From positions 1-20,356 of IMG/VR virus record IMGVR_UViG_3300044626_000110: a DNA stretch of 20,356 bases; one strand, written 5' to 3'. Below, one piece after another: positions 6,442 to 13,387 of the stretch; position 1 is the stretch's first letter; each line of letters starts with the position of its first letter. The translations under genes and the position numbers were made by a program. Origin of the DNA: a virus. Under the pieces are notes generated by a model. That model worked only from the letters and a program-made list of their open reading frames with translations. It ran no database searches and had not been told where the DNA came from.

Positions 6442-7176
6442 ATGGAAAACGAAGCGGTTGCGCCCGCGCCAGAGCAGGACATTACGGCAGACCCTGTTGC
6501 TGTTGAAACAACGCCGGAAGCCCCCAAGACCTTCACTCAGGAGGAATTGGATTCGATCATTGCTAAACGTCTCGCAAGAGAACAACGGAAGTGGGAACGG
6601 GAGCAGAAAGCCGCCGTTGCGACAACCGCCAGACCTGTAGAGCCTCCAGCGGTTGTTGAGACCGCCGACGACGCCAGGGCATACGCCGAGGCGCTCGCCG
6701 AACAAAAAGCGCAGGAGCTGTTGGCGCGGCGAGAGCAGAACGAAGCTCTTGAGACCTACTACGAACGGGAAGAAGAAGCGCGGGCGCGCTACGATGACTT
6801 TGAACAGGTCGCGTACAACCCCAAGCTGGCCATTACGGAAGTGATGGCACAAACGATTCAAACGTCTGACGTCGGGCCGGACCTGATTTATCATCTGGGG
6901 ACGAACCCGAAAGAAGCCGAACGGATCGCTCGTTTGCCGCCCGTCTTGCAGGCTAAGGAAATCGGTAAACTGGAAGCCAAACTGGCCGCCAGCCCACCGG
7001 TCAAAAGAACATCAACCGCCCCGGCGCCTATTGCTCCGGTCACTGCCCGGTCTGCATCTAACCCCAGCTTCGACACGACGGACCCCCGGTCCATCAAGTC
7101 CATGTCGACCAGCGAGTGGATCGAAGCCGAACGGCAGCGCCAGATCAGAAGGTATGAGGCAATGCGCAACCGTTAA
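6442..7176 (+). CDS. Capsid assembly scaffolding protein
   Basis: This 244-aa protein has its ATG 6 nt after GAGGT. Composition is typical of a scaffold: acidic/Pro-rich at the start, then highly charged helices. The segment FTQEELDSIIAKRLAREQRK at residues ~31-50 is a familiar opening of podovirus scaffolds. A Glu/Arg/Ala-rich coiled-coil stretch runs to about residue 115. The end is basic and amphipathic (TSEWIEAERQRQIRRYEAM), fitting the coat-binding tail known from P22 scaffold. It lies immediately upstream of the coat gene. No protease motif is seen, and the module has no separate protease gene, in line with P22-like assembly where scaffold is released intact. It is shorter than P22 scaffold (about 300 aa). 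Confidence 0.88.
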   Translation: MENEAVAPAPEQDITADPVAVETTPEAPKTFTQEELDSIIAKRLAREQRKWEREQKAAVATTARPVEPPAVVETADDARAYAEALAEQKAQELLARREQNEALETYYEREEEARARYDDFEQVAYNPKLAITEVMAQTIQTSDVGPDLIYHLGTNPKEAERIARLPPVLQAKEIGKLEAKLAASPPVKRTSTAPAPIAPVTARSASNPSFDTTDPRSIKSMSTSEWIEAERQRQIRRYEAMRNR

Positions 7177-7188
7177 GGACATAAGGAT

Positions 7189-8394
7189 ATGGCCAACTCG
7201 CTTCTTACTATCGACATGATCACCAGAAAAGCTCTGGAGATCCTCGAAAACAACCTCGTCATCACCCGCAACGTGAACCGTCAGTACGACGACAGCTTTG
7301 CCGTCGAAGGAGCCAAGATCGGCTCCACCCTCCGCATCCGTCTGCCCGACCGTGCTCTTGTCACGGATGGCGCGGCGCTTCAGGTGCAGGACGACAACGA
7401 GCAGTTCACCACGCTCACCGTCAACAACCAGAAGCACATCGGCGTCAACTTCACGACCGCCGAGCTCACCATGCAGCTCGACGACTTCGCCGAGCGCGTG
7501 CTCAAGCCGCGTATTTCGCAGCTTGCCTCCAGCATTGACGCCGACGTCGCTAACTCGTTCAAGTCGATCTTCAACACCGTCGGCACGCCGGGCACCACGC
7601 CGGGCACCTCGCTGGTCCTGCTTCAGGCGCAGCAGAAGCTGAACGAATCCGCCGCCGTCATGTCCCCGCGCTACGCGACCGTCAACCCGGCCGCCAACGC
7701 GAACTTGGTCGAAGGCATGAAGGGTCTCTTTAACCCGGTCGACACCGTCTCCCGCCAGTTCAAGAACGGACTGATGGGCACCGGCGTGCTTGGGTACGAA
7801 GAAATCAACATGTCCCAGTCCATCAAGCAGTTCACCACTGGCTCGCGCTCCGGCACGATCACCGTGGACGGCACGATGACCGCGCAGGGTTCCACCAAAA
7901 TCACGCTCAACGGCACGACCGGCCACACGCTGGCCGTCGGCGACGTGTTCACCATTGCCAACGTCTACGCCGTCAACCCGCAGACCCGCGAGTCGACCGG
8001 ATCGCTCCAGCAGTTTGTTGTCACCGCCGCCAACACGGCCGCGGCCAGCAAGTTCACGGACGTCAACATCAGCCCCGCGATCTACACCGCGGCTAACGCT
8101 CTTGCGACCGTTGACAGCTTCCCGGTCAACCTTGCGGCGGTCACGTTCGTCGGATCTGCTTCCACGCAGTACCCGCAGAACCTGATCTACCACAAGGACG
8201 CGATCACCTTCGCCACCGCCGACCTCATGCTCCCGCAGGGCGTCGACATGGCCTCGCGCCAGGTTCACAACGGCATCTCGCTCAGGATCGTGCGCCAGTA
8301 CGACATCAACAACGACAGGCTCCCCTGCCGTATTGACGTCCTCTACGGCTTCAGCGTGATTCGTCCGCAGATGGCCGTGCGTCTCTGGGGCTAA
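7189..8394 (+). CDS. Major capsid (coat) protein, P22 gp5 family
   Basis: This 401-aa protein has its ATG 9 nt after TAAGGA, which overlaps the scaffold stop; a second AAGGA lies too close to the start to be the main site. The N-terminus (SLLTIDMITRKALEILENNL, then ITRNVNRQYDDSF) and the segment STLRIRLPDRALV are characteristic of P22-type coat proteins, a HK97-fold family. Residues of about 220-330 are beta-rich (GTITVDGTMTAQGSTKITLN, GDVFTIANVYAVNPQT) and occupy the position of the P22 insertion (telokin-like) domain. The C-terminus closes with the core strands ISLRIVRQYDINNDRLPCRI and PQMAVRLW. Codon use is strongly biased to C/G-ending codons, as expected for the most abundant virion protein. 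Confidence 0.93.
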   Translation: MANSLLTIDMITRKALEILENNLVITRNVNRQYDDSFAVEGAKIGSTLRIRLPDRALVTDGAALQVQDDNEQFTTLTVNNQKHIGVNFTTAELTMQLDDFAERVLKPRISQLASSIDADVANSFKSIFNTVGTPGTTPGTSLVLLQAQQKLNESAAVMSPRYATVNPAANANLVEGMKGLFNPVDTVSRQFKNGLMGTGVLGYEEINMSQSIKQFTTGSRSGTITVDGTMTAQGSTKITLNGTTGHTLAVGDVFTIANVYAVNPQTRESTGSLQQFVVTAANTAAASKFTDVNISPAIYTAANALATVDSFPVNLAAVTFVGSASTQYPQNLIYHKDAITFATADLMLPQGVDMASRQVHNGISLRIVRQYDINNDRLPCRIDVLYGFSVIRPQMAVRLWG

Positions 8395-8420
8395 CGGAAC
8401 AGGTTTAGGAGAACACGATC

Positions 8421-8849
8421 ATGGCACTTTCTAATGGCGCAGGCGGCTACCAGATTGGCGACGGCAATCTTGGCGAAGTCAGCTTTTTCAACACCAACGC
8501 TCCCGACGCGCTGACCGGCGCTTCGGTAACGATCACCGCGGCAAACCTCGCTAACGGCGTTTGCACGATGGACCCCGGCAGCACTTCCGCGGGAACCTAC
8601 GTGTTCCCCACGGGCGCGCTTCTTGACGCGGCGTTCCCCAGCCTGAAGGTCGGCTCGACTTTCGACTGCGCGTTCATCAACATCGGCGACGATGCTGGCA
8701 ACGACGTCACGTTCACGGCTGGCGCGGGCAACACCCTCGTCGGCAACGACGTGATCCAAGACGCGCTGACGAAGACGAACAACACGTCGGGCATCTTCCG
8801 CTGGCGCAAAACCGGCGACGCCGCGTACTCCATCTACCGCATCGCGTAA
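8421..8849 (+). CDS. Probable capsid decoration / head-fibre protein
   Basis: This 142-aa protein has its ATG 8 nt after AGGAGA. It begins MALSNGAGGYQIGDGNLGE and is followed by an all-beta, Gly/Ala/Thr-rich body (FDCAFINIGDDAGNDVTFTAGAG, then SGIFRWRKTGDAAYSIYRI). Position directly after the coat gene and matching biased codon use suggest an abundant capsid-surface protein. The C-terminal beta pattern recurs in the next gene and at the end of the fibre at 12599-13387. No membrane span or signal. The call rests on position, size and fold look, not on a recognised signature. Confidence 0.7.
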   Translation: MALSNGAGGYQIGDGNLGEVSFFNTNAPDALTGASVTITAANLANGVCTMDPGSTSAGTYVFPTGALLDAAFPSLKVGSTFDCAFINIGDDAGNDVTFTAGAGNTLVGNDVIQDALTKTNNTSGIFRWRKTGDAAYSIYRIA

Positions 8850-8855
8850 GCAACC

Positions 8856-8879
8856 GGCCCCGGCCTAACCGCCGGGGCC
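8856..8879 (+). promoter_or_regulatory. GC-rich perfect hairpin between two capsid-surface genes
   Basis: GGCCCCGGC and GCCGGGGCC form a perfect 9-bp stem with a 6-nt loop, starting 7 nt after the stop of 8421-8849. No T-tract follows, so a simple intrinsic terminator is unlikely. It could pause polymerase, mark an mRNA processing end, or protect the upstream capsid transcript. Confidence 0.55.
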
Positions 8880-8884
8880 AACCA

Positions 8885-8892
8885 TAAGGAGG
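8885..8892 (+). promoter_or_regulatory. Near-ideal Shine-Dalgarno site for the second decoration-like gene
   Basis: TAAGGAGG at 8885-8892 is a full 8-base match to the anti-SD end of 16S rRNA, 5 nt before the ATG at 8898. It is among the strongest ribosome-binding sites in the window and suggests that this small protein is made in quantity. Confidence 0.75.
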
Positions 8893-8897
8893 GGCTC

Positions 8898-9326
8898 ATG
8901 CCCAATACCAAACCTGTTGGCGTCGCTTATTCGGACCCCGCGCTTGTTTCAGGTACGACAATCACCGACGCGGCTATAAGCGGCGGAACTGTCAGCGGCG
9001 CTATTGTTAGTGGCCCTGTTACAACCGTTGCGGCGGCTGGCTCAACTAACGCAGACGCGGCGGCCGTACCGGCCAACACCTACATCTGCGTTGTTACGGC
9101 TGGAGACGGAACCAAAGGCGCTATTCTTCCGACAATGGTGGACGGTCAGACCATCAAGATCAAGAATAACGCGGCAGCGGTTCTGAAAGTGTACCCTTTC
9201 TCGGGCGCGGCTATTAACGGGCTTACGGCAACGACGGGCGCCCTTAGCATGGCGGCCAACACCATTGCTGATTTTACCCGCACCTCGTCTACGCAGCTTT
9301 ACTCGACGCCACTTCTGCCGTCATAA
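8898..9326 (+). CDS. Probable second capsid decoration / head-fibre-like protein
   Basis: This 142-aa protein starts at the ATG served by the TAAGGAGG site. The N-terminus (MPNTKPVGVAYSDPALVSGT) is followed by a repetitive ISGGTVSGAIVSGPV strand segment and then a beta domain (AILPTMVDGQTIKIKNNAAA, VLKVYPFSG, TIADFTRTSSTQLYS). It has the same length as the preceding protein and a similar strand pattern, although sequence identity is low. It is likely exposed on the capsid, or a head fibre, given its place between coat and neck genes. The gene ends just before a strong terminator. Function is inferred from context. Confidence 0.68.
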   Translation: MPNTKPVGVAYSDPALVSGTTITDAAISGGTVSGAIVSGPVTTVAAAGSTNADAAAVPANTYICVVTAGDGTKGAILPTMVDGQTIKIKNNAAAVLKVYPFSGAAINGLTATTGALSMAANTIADFTRTSSTQLYSTPLLPS

Positions 9327-9333
9327 TAGAGGA

Positions 9334-9368
9334 CTCAAGGCGGCGTTTAGCTGCCTTGAGTTATTTTT
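9334..9368 (+). terminator. Rho-independent terminator after the capsid module
   Basis: CTCAAGGCGGC (9334-9344) pairs with GCTGCCTTGAG (9350-9360), an 11-bp stem with one G-T pair and a 5-nt GTTTA loop, followed at once by TTATTTTT. This is a textbook intrinsic terminator. It lies between the decoration-like genes and the neck genes and would lower expression of the tail module relative to coat. Confidence 0.88.
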
Positions 9369-9380
9369 ACGGGAGAACTT

Positions 9381-9581
9381 ATGGCTGTTATCTACCTGGA
9401 GCACCCCGTTCACGGGCAGAAAGTTGCTACGTCTGACGCGGAAGCGCGTTATGATCGTGCGAACGGCTGGTACGAATTTGACCCAAACGCACCCGTTGTT
9501 GACGAGCCACCGCTGGTTGATCTAGTCAACGAGATGGCCCCGAAACGGCGTAGCCGAAGGACGGCGCAAACGGAGAACTAA
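9381..9581 (+). CDS. Small conserved phage protein upstream of the gp4-like gene
   Basis: This 66-aa protein has its ATG 4 nt after GGGAGA. It begins MAVIYLEHPVHGQKVATSDA and has an acidic/Pro middle (FDPNAPVVDEPPLVDL) and a basic end (PKRRSRRTAQTEN). Short proteins opening with a Y-L-x-H-P-x-H-G motif are common between coat and neck genes in podoviruses, but I know no defined function. The small beta start with disordered tail would suit a head-completion or accessory protein. It ends 3 nt before the next start. Confidence 0.75.
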   Translation: MAVIYLEHPVHGQKVATSDAEARYDRANGWYEFDPNAPVVDEPPLVDLVNEMAPKRRSRRTAQTEN

Positions 9582-9584
9582 GCT

Positions 9585-10295
9585 ATGGCGACCGCTGGCG
9601 ACATCATAAACGGTTCGCTTAGGCTGATCGGGATGCTGGCGGAAGGTGAAGTTCCGTCGTCGGAGACATCCGACGATGCGCTGAACGCCATGAACCAGAT
9701 GATCGAAAGCTGGAACACGGAACGGCTCTCGGTCTACTCGACGCAAGATCAGGTCTTCAACTGGCCTCCGGCTACGATTAGCCGGACGCTGGGGCCGTCA
9801 GGTGACTTTGTCGGCAATCGTCCCGTGCAGCTTGACGACGCGACGTATTTCCGTGACCCCGCTACGGGAATTAGCTACGGTATCAAGCTGATCAACCAGC
9901 AGCAGTACGACGGCATCGCCGTCAAAACGGTGACGTCAACCTATCCGCAGGTTATGTGGGTTAACATGACCTACCCCGACATCGAGATGTACATCTACCC
10001 GGTGCCGACCAAACTGATTGAGTTTCACTTCATCTCGGTTGATGAACTAACGCGCCCGGCTAATCTGGCGACAGACCTGACCTTCCCGCCCGGCTATCTC
10101 CGCGCCTTCCGCTATAACCTGGCTATGGAGCTGGCGCCGGAGTTTGGCGTTGAGCCCAGCGGGCAGGTGCAACGGATCGCCATGACGTCCAAGCGCAACC
10201 TGAAGCGCGTCAACAACCCTGATGACATCATGGCGCTGCCCTACAGCATCGTCGGCACGCGCCAGCGCTACAACATCTTTGCGGGCAACTACTGA
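9585..10295 (+). CDS. Tail accessory factor / head completion protein, P22 gp4-like
   Basis: This 236-aa protein has its ATG 8 nt after GGAGA. The opening GDIINGSLRLIGMLAEGEVP, with NAMNQMIESWNTERLSVY following, is the signature helical start of gp4-type neck proteins. The body continues with MYIYPVPTKLIEFHFIS and a helical YLRAFRYNLAMELAPEFG segment. In P22, gp4 binds the portal ring and, with gp10, seals the packaged DNA. It is longer than P22 gp4 (about 166 aa) but of the size usual in other podoviruses. Its stop overlaps the gp10-like start (TGATG), keeping the two partners coupled. Confidence 0.87.
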   Translation: MATAGDIINGSLRLIGMLAEGEVPSSETSDDALNAMNQMIESWNTERLSVYSTQDQVFNWPPATISRTLGPSGDFVGNRPVQLDDATYFRDPATGISYGIKLINQQQYDGIAVKTVTSTYPQVMWVNMTYPDIEMYIYPVPTKLIEFHFISVDELTRPANLATDLTFPPGYLRAFRYNLAMELAPEFGVEPSGQVQRIAMTSKRNLKRVNNPDDIMALPYSIVGTRQRYNIFAGNY

Positions 10296-11902
10296 TGAAA
10301 ACGCCGATTCTCGGCAGTTCCTATGTGGCTCGCAGCGTCAACGCTGCGGACAGCCGCATGGTGAACCTGTTTCCCGAGGTCGTGCCCGAGGGCGGCAAAG
10401 AGCCTGCGTTTCTGAACCGCGCCCCGGGCCTGCGCTTGCTTGCAACGGCGGGTACGGGGCCGATCCGCGGCTTGTGGCAATTTGGCGGCTACGGTTACGT
10501 CGTGTCGGGGACGCAGCTCTACCGCGTCAACGCCAGCTGGACGGCGACGCTGCTAGGCCCTGTCTCCGGCTCAGGCCCGGTTAGCATGGCCGACAACGGC
10601 ACGCAGCTGTTCATCGCCTGTAACCCGGACGGGTTTATTTACGACTCCTCGACCGGCGTCTTGCAGCAGATCACAGACCCGGATTTCCCCGGCGCTGTTA
10701 CCGTTGGCTACCTTGACGGCTACTTTGTTTTCAACGAACCCAACAGTCAGCGCATCTGGGTGACTAGCTTGCTTGACGGCCTGTCCGTCGACGCGTTGGA
10801 CTTCGCCAGCGCCGAAGGCGCGCCGGACCAGCTTGTGTCGCTGATCGTCGACCACCGCGAGGCATGGCTGTTTGGGACCAACTCGGTTGAGGTCTGGTAC
10901 GACGCCGGTCTGGCCGACTTCCCGCTGTCGCGCATCCAAGGCGCGTTTAACGAGATCGGGTGCGCTGCTCCGTACTCGGTCGCCAAGCTCGACAACGGTC
11001 TGTTCTGGCTGGGCTCCGACGCCCGAGGGCAAGGTATTGTCTACAGGTCCAACGGCTACACCGGCGTTCGCATGTCGACGCACGCCGTTGAGTGGCAGAT
11101 CCAGCAGTACGGCAACCTGTCCGACGCCATAGGGTACACCTATCAGCAGGACGGCCATGCGTTTTACGTGCTGGTCTTCCCTACCGCCAACACGACCTGG
11201 GTCTACGACGTCGCCACCGGCGCATGGCACGAACGGGCGGGCTTTGCTAACGGGCACTTTGTGCGGCACCGCAGCAACTGTCAGATGTCGTACAACAGCG
11301 AGATTGTTGTCGGCGACTACCAGAACGGCAACCTGTACGCCTTTGACCTTGACGTTTACGCCGACAACGGCGCGGCGCAGAAGTGGCTACGCTCTTGGCG
11401 CGCGTTGCCGACCGGCGCTAACAACCTGAAGCGCACGGCGCAACACTCGCTCCAGCTGGACTGCGAGTCCGGCGTTGGCCTGAACGGGCTGGACTTTTAC
11501 GACCTTGTCGACCTGCTGGCCACCGAAGGGTACGTGTTCCTTTACGACGCTGAAGGCGACCCGGTGCTTGACGAAAGCGGCAACCCTATCCTTGTCCCTA
11601 TCGACGCCGCAGGCGACCTGCTGGTGACGGAGAGCGGCGACCCGCTGTTGATCACGGCCGTTACGGTGCAGGGCGCAAACCCGCAGGTTATGTTGCGCTG
11701 GTCGGATGATGGCGGCCACACCTGGTCCAACGAGCATTGGAAGTCCTTGGGCCGCATTGGCCGCTACGGCACCCGCGTCATCTGGCGGCGGCTGGGCATG
11801 ACCGTGAAGCTGCGCGACCGCGTTTACGAGCTGTCCGGCACCGACCCTGTCAAGATTGCCATTATGGGGGCCGAGCTGTCGGTAGAGGAGACTAATGCCT
11901 AA
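10295..11902 (+). CDS. Packaged DNA stabilization / tail hub protein, P22 gp10-like
   Basis: This 535-aa protein starts one base inside the gp4-like stop. It has the expected beginning (SYVARSVNAADSRMVNLFPE, RAPGLRLLATAGTGPIRGLW) and body (FNEIGCAAPYSVAKLDNGLFW, MSTHAVEWQI, TTWVYDVATGAWHERAG). The conserved end QVMLRWSDDGGHTWSNEHW, IGRYGTRVIWRRLG is also present. Residues 396-457 are an acidic, repeated insertion (GDPVLDESGNPILV, GDLLVTESGDPLL) between the usual blocks. Without it the protein would be 473 aa, close to P22 gp10 (about 472). In P22 this protein forms a ring below gp4 where fibres or spikes attach, which suits the following fibre genes. Confidence 0.88.
   Translation: MKTPILGSSYVARSVNAADSRMVNLFPEVVPEGGKEPAFLNRAPGLRLLATAGTGPIRGLWQFGGYGYVVSGTQLYRVNASWTATLLGPVSGSGPVSMADNGTQLFIACNPDGFIYDSSTGVLQQITDPDFPGAVTVGYLDGYFVFNEPNSQRIWVTSLLDGLSVDALDFASAEGAPDQLVSLIVDHREAWLFGTNSVEVWYDAGLADFPLSRIQGAFNEIGCAAPYSVAKLDNGLFWLGSDARGQGIVYRSNGYTGVRMSTHAVEWQIQQYGNLSDAIGYTYQQDGHAFYVLVFPTANTTWVYDVATGAWHERAGFANGHFVRHRSNCQMSYNSEIVVGDYQNGNLYAFDLDVYADNGAAQKWLRSWRALPTGANNLKRTAQHSLQLDCESGVGLNGLDFYDLVDLLATEGYVFLYDAEGDPVLDESGNPILVPIDAAGDLLVTESGDPLLITAVTVQGANPQVMLRWSDDGGHTWSNEHWKSLGRIGRYGTRVIWRRLGMTVKLRDRVYELSGTDPVKIAIMGAELSVEETNA
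11480..11665 (+). repeat. Acidic repeat insertion within the gp10-like gene
   Basis: Sixty-two codons interrupt the conserved gp10 framework between LDCESGVG and VQGANPQVMLRW. Within them, three diverged copies of a GDPVLDESG-like unit follow one another (GDPVLDESG, GNPILVPIDAAG, GDLLVTESGDPLLI). The segment is rich in Asp, Glu and Leu with no Lys or Arg. Similar LL-(T/V)-E-S-G-D repeats occur in phage fibres. The boundaries are set by where the family-like sequence stops and resumes, so they are approximate. Confidence 0.6.
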
Positions 11903-12602
11903 CATTACGAACATTCCCGCGCCCCGCGTTCCGTTCATCGACGAACGGACAGGGCTGGTCGCGCGCGAATGGTATCGGTTCCTGTACAACCAGTTCAACC
12001 TGACCGGCGCTGGCGAAACCGACATAACCCTGTCGGACCTGGAACTTGCGCCGTTCTCTGACGCTGCAACAGAAGCCGAAGTGCAAGCGATCGCGGCGGA
12101 AATTCAAGCGCTTAAACTGCGCCCAGCCATAACCCTGCCCGAGCCTCCGATTCTTTATTATGGTTCGTTCTCCAGCGATGTTACGCAGACGGCCGCGGCG
12201 ATCAACACGGCCTACGGCGCTACGTTCAACACGACGGACCTGTCCTATGGCGTCTATCTGGGCTCCCCCGCGTCACGCATCATCTGCGCTAACCCCGGCG
12301 TCTACAACTTCCAGTTTAGCGCCCAGTTCGACAACACATCGGGCGGCGCGCATTTTGTCTACCTCTGGCCCCGCGTTGACGGCGTAGACCTGCCTAAGTC
12401 CGCTAGCCAGCTTAGGTTGCAAGGCAACAACAACGAATTGATCGCCGCTTGGAACTTTGTGCTGAAAATGAACCCCGGCAGCTACTTTGAGCTAATGTGG
12501 TCAGTCTCAGATACGGCTATACAGATGATCGCCGTTGCGGCATCATCGCCCGTACCGGCGATACCCTCCATCCTCCTATCCGTTACGCAGGTGAACATAT
12601 GA
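11895..12602 (+). CDS. Tail fibre / jelly-roll protein attached to the neck
   Basis: This 235-aa protein overlaps the gp10-like stop by 8 nt, with GAGGAG just upstream. Residues 1-35 (NIPAPRVPFIDERTGLVARE, WYRFLYNQF) form a short anchor seen at the start of many podovirus proteins that follow gp10. Residues ~45-80 are helical (ATEAEVQAIAAEIQALKLR), probably a short trimeric coil. From ~90 the sequence reads as a jelly roll of C1q/TNF-like look (GVYNFQFSAQFDNTSGGAHF, LRLQGNNNELIAAWNF, GSYFELMWS). The likely role is a trimeric fibre or needle-like projection. No P22 gp26 counterpart is otherwise visible, and this may fill that place. Confidence 0.72.
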   Translation: MPNITNIPAPRVPFIDERTGLVAREWYRFLYNQFNLTGAGETDITLSDLELAPFSDAATEAEVQAIAAEIQALKLRPAITLPEPPILYYGSFSSDVTQTAAAINTAYGATFNTTDLSYGVYLGSPASRIICANPGVYNFQFSAQFDNTSGGAHFVYLWPRVDGVDLPKSASQLRLQGNNNELIAAWNFVLKMNPGSYFELMWSVSDTAIQMIAVAASSPVPAIPSILLSVTQVNI

Positions 12603-13387
12603 CCGTTTACATCTCGGCGCTGGGCGGGGCTGGCGCGCAGTTTTTCGATAGCAACGGCGACCCGCTGTCGGGCGGCCTGCTGTACACTTACGCGGCCGGG
12701 ACGACGACGCCGCAGACGACGTACACCAGCGACACCGGCCTGACGACCAACGCTAACCCTATCGTCCTCAACTCCGCCGGGCGCACACCAGAGGGTGTCT
12801 GGCTAACGCAAGGCGCCGCGTACAAGTTTGTGCTCAAGACCAGCCTTGGCGTCGAGATCTGGACGTTTGACGACATCGTCGGCGTCAACGACGTCAGCGC
12901 TGTAGCTTGGTCAGCCCTCTCCGGCACGCCGACCACCCTTGCGGGGTACGGCATTACCGACGCGCTGTCGACCGCCGCCGCTGCAACTATCTATGCCCCT
13001 ATTGCAAGTCCGGCTTTTACCGGCGCTCCGACGGCGGCGGACAACGGCGGTACGCAACAGTCCATCGGCTGGCGCGACGCCCCGCAGAACAGCCAGACGA
13101 CGAACTACACGCTGACGCTGGCCGACCGCGGCAAGTCCGTGCTGATGAACGGCACCAGCCTGACGTTGACCATCCCGGCCAACGGCACAACGGCGTTCCC
13201 TATCGGGACCGTTATCATCGTGGTCAACATCAACACAACGTCGCTGTCTATCGGCATCACGACCGACACGCTGACCTTGGCCAACTCAACGACCACCGGC
13301 ACGCGCACACTGGCGCGTAACGGCGTCGCAACGCTCATCAAGATCGCCGGTACGTCATGGCTGGCCAGCGGGACGGGGCTCACCTGA
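12599..13387 (+). CDS. Tail fibre protein with P22-tailspike-type head-binding N-terminus
   Basis: This 262-aa protein starts at the ATG at 12599, not at the in-frame codon at 12497. The later start overlaps the previous stop (ATGA), has AGGTGA upstream, and gives the conserved start TVYISALGGAGAQFFD. Residues ~10-70 (SNGDPLSGGLLYTYAAGTTT, TYTSDTG, NPIVLNSAGRTP) are a common head-binding domain of short-tailed phage spikes. A short linker with ALSGTPTTLAGYGITDAL, a familiar fibre repeat, follows. The last ~90 residues form a beta domain (LTIPANGTTAFPIGTVIIVV, TLARNGVATLIKIAGTSWLAS) resembling that of the decoration-like proteins. It has no helix or enzyme domain, so it probably carries the glycine-rich tip encoded next. 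Confidence 0.8.
   Translation: MTVYISALGGAGAQFFDSNGDPLSGGLLYTYAAGTTTPQTTYTSDTGLTTNANPIVLNSAGRTPEGVWLTQGAAYKFVLKTSLGVEIWTFDDIVGVNDVSAVAWSALSGTPTTLAGYGITDALSTAAAATIYAPIASPAFTGAPTAADNGGTQQSIGWRDAPQNSQTTNYTLTLADRGKSVLMNGTSLTLTIPANGTTAFPIGTVIIVVNINTTSLSIGITTDTLTLANSTTTGTRTLARNGVATLIKIAGTSWLASGTGLT
13086..13102 (+). repeat. 17-bp direct repeat, copy 1 (copy 2 at 14089-14105)
   Basis: AGAACAGCCAGACGACG occurs here, in the fibre gene 12599-13387, and again at 14089-14105 in the gene 14046-14381. In both it encodes NSQTT, followed by YT two residues later. It is exact over 17 bases and lies 1 kb apart. It may be shared coding ancestry of a short strand or chance in biased codons. Confidence 0.6.

Noticed and set aside
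7012-8268. A 418-codon open frame on the minus strand across the coat gene
   Set aside because: It is antisense to a clear coat protein, has a composition dominated by Arg, Gly, Asp and Val, and no folded-protein look. Strong C/G bias at third positions of the coat gene removes stops on the other strand.
10571-11269. Long minus-strand open frame inside the gp10-like gene
   Set aside because: It is a mirror of the GC-rich sense gene with no ribosome-binding site or motif. The same applies to minus-strand frames at 11387-12025, 13752-14294, 14159-14902 and 14865-15563.
12497-12598. Upstream start for the fibre gene at 12599
   Set aside because: The extra 34 residues lie wholly inside the previous gene and look unlike any fibre start. 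The ATGA overlap at 12599, with AGGTGA upstream, fits much better.
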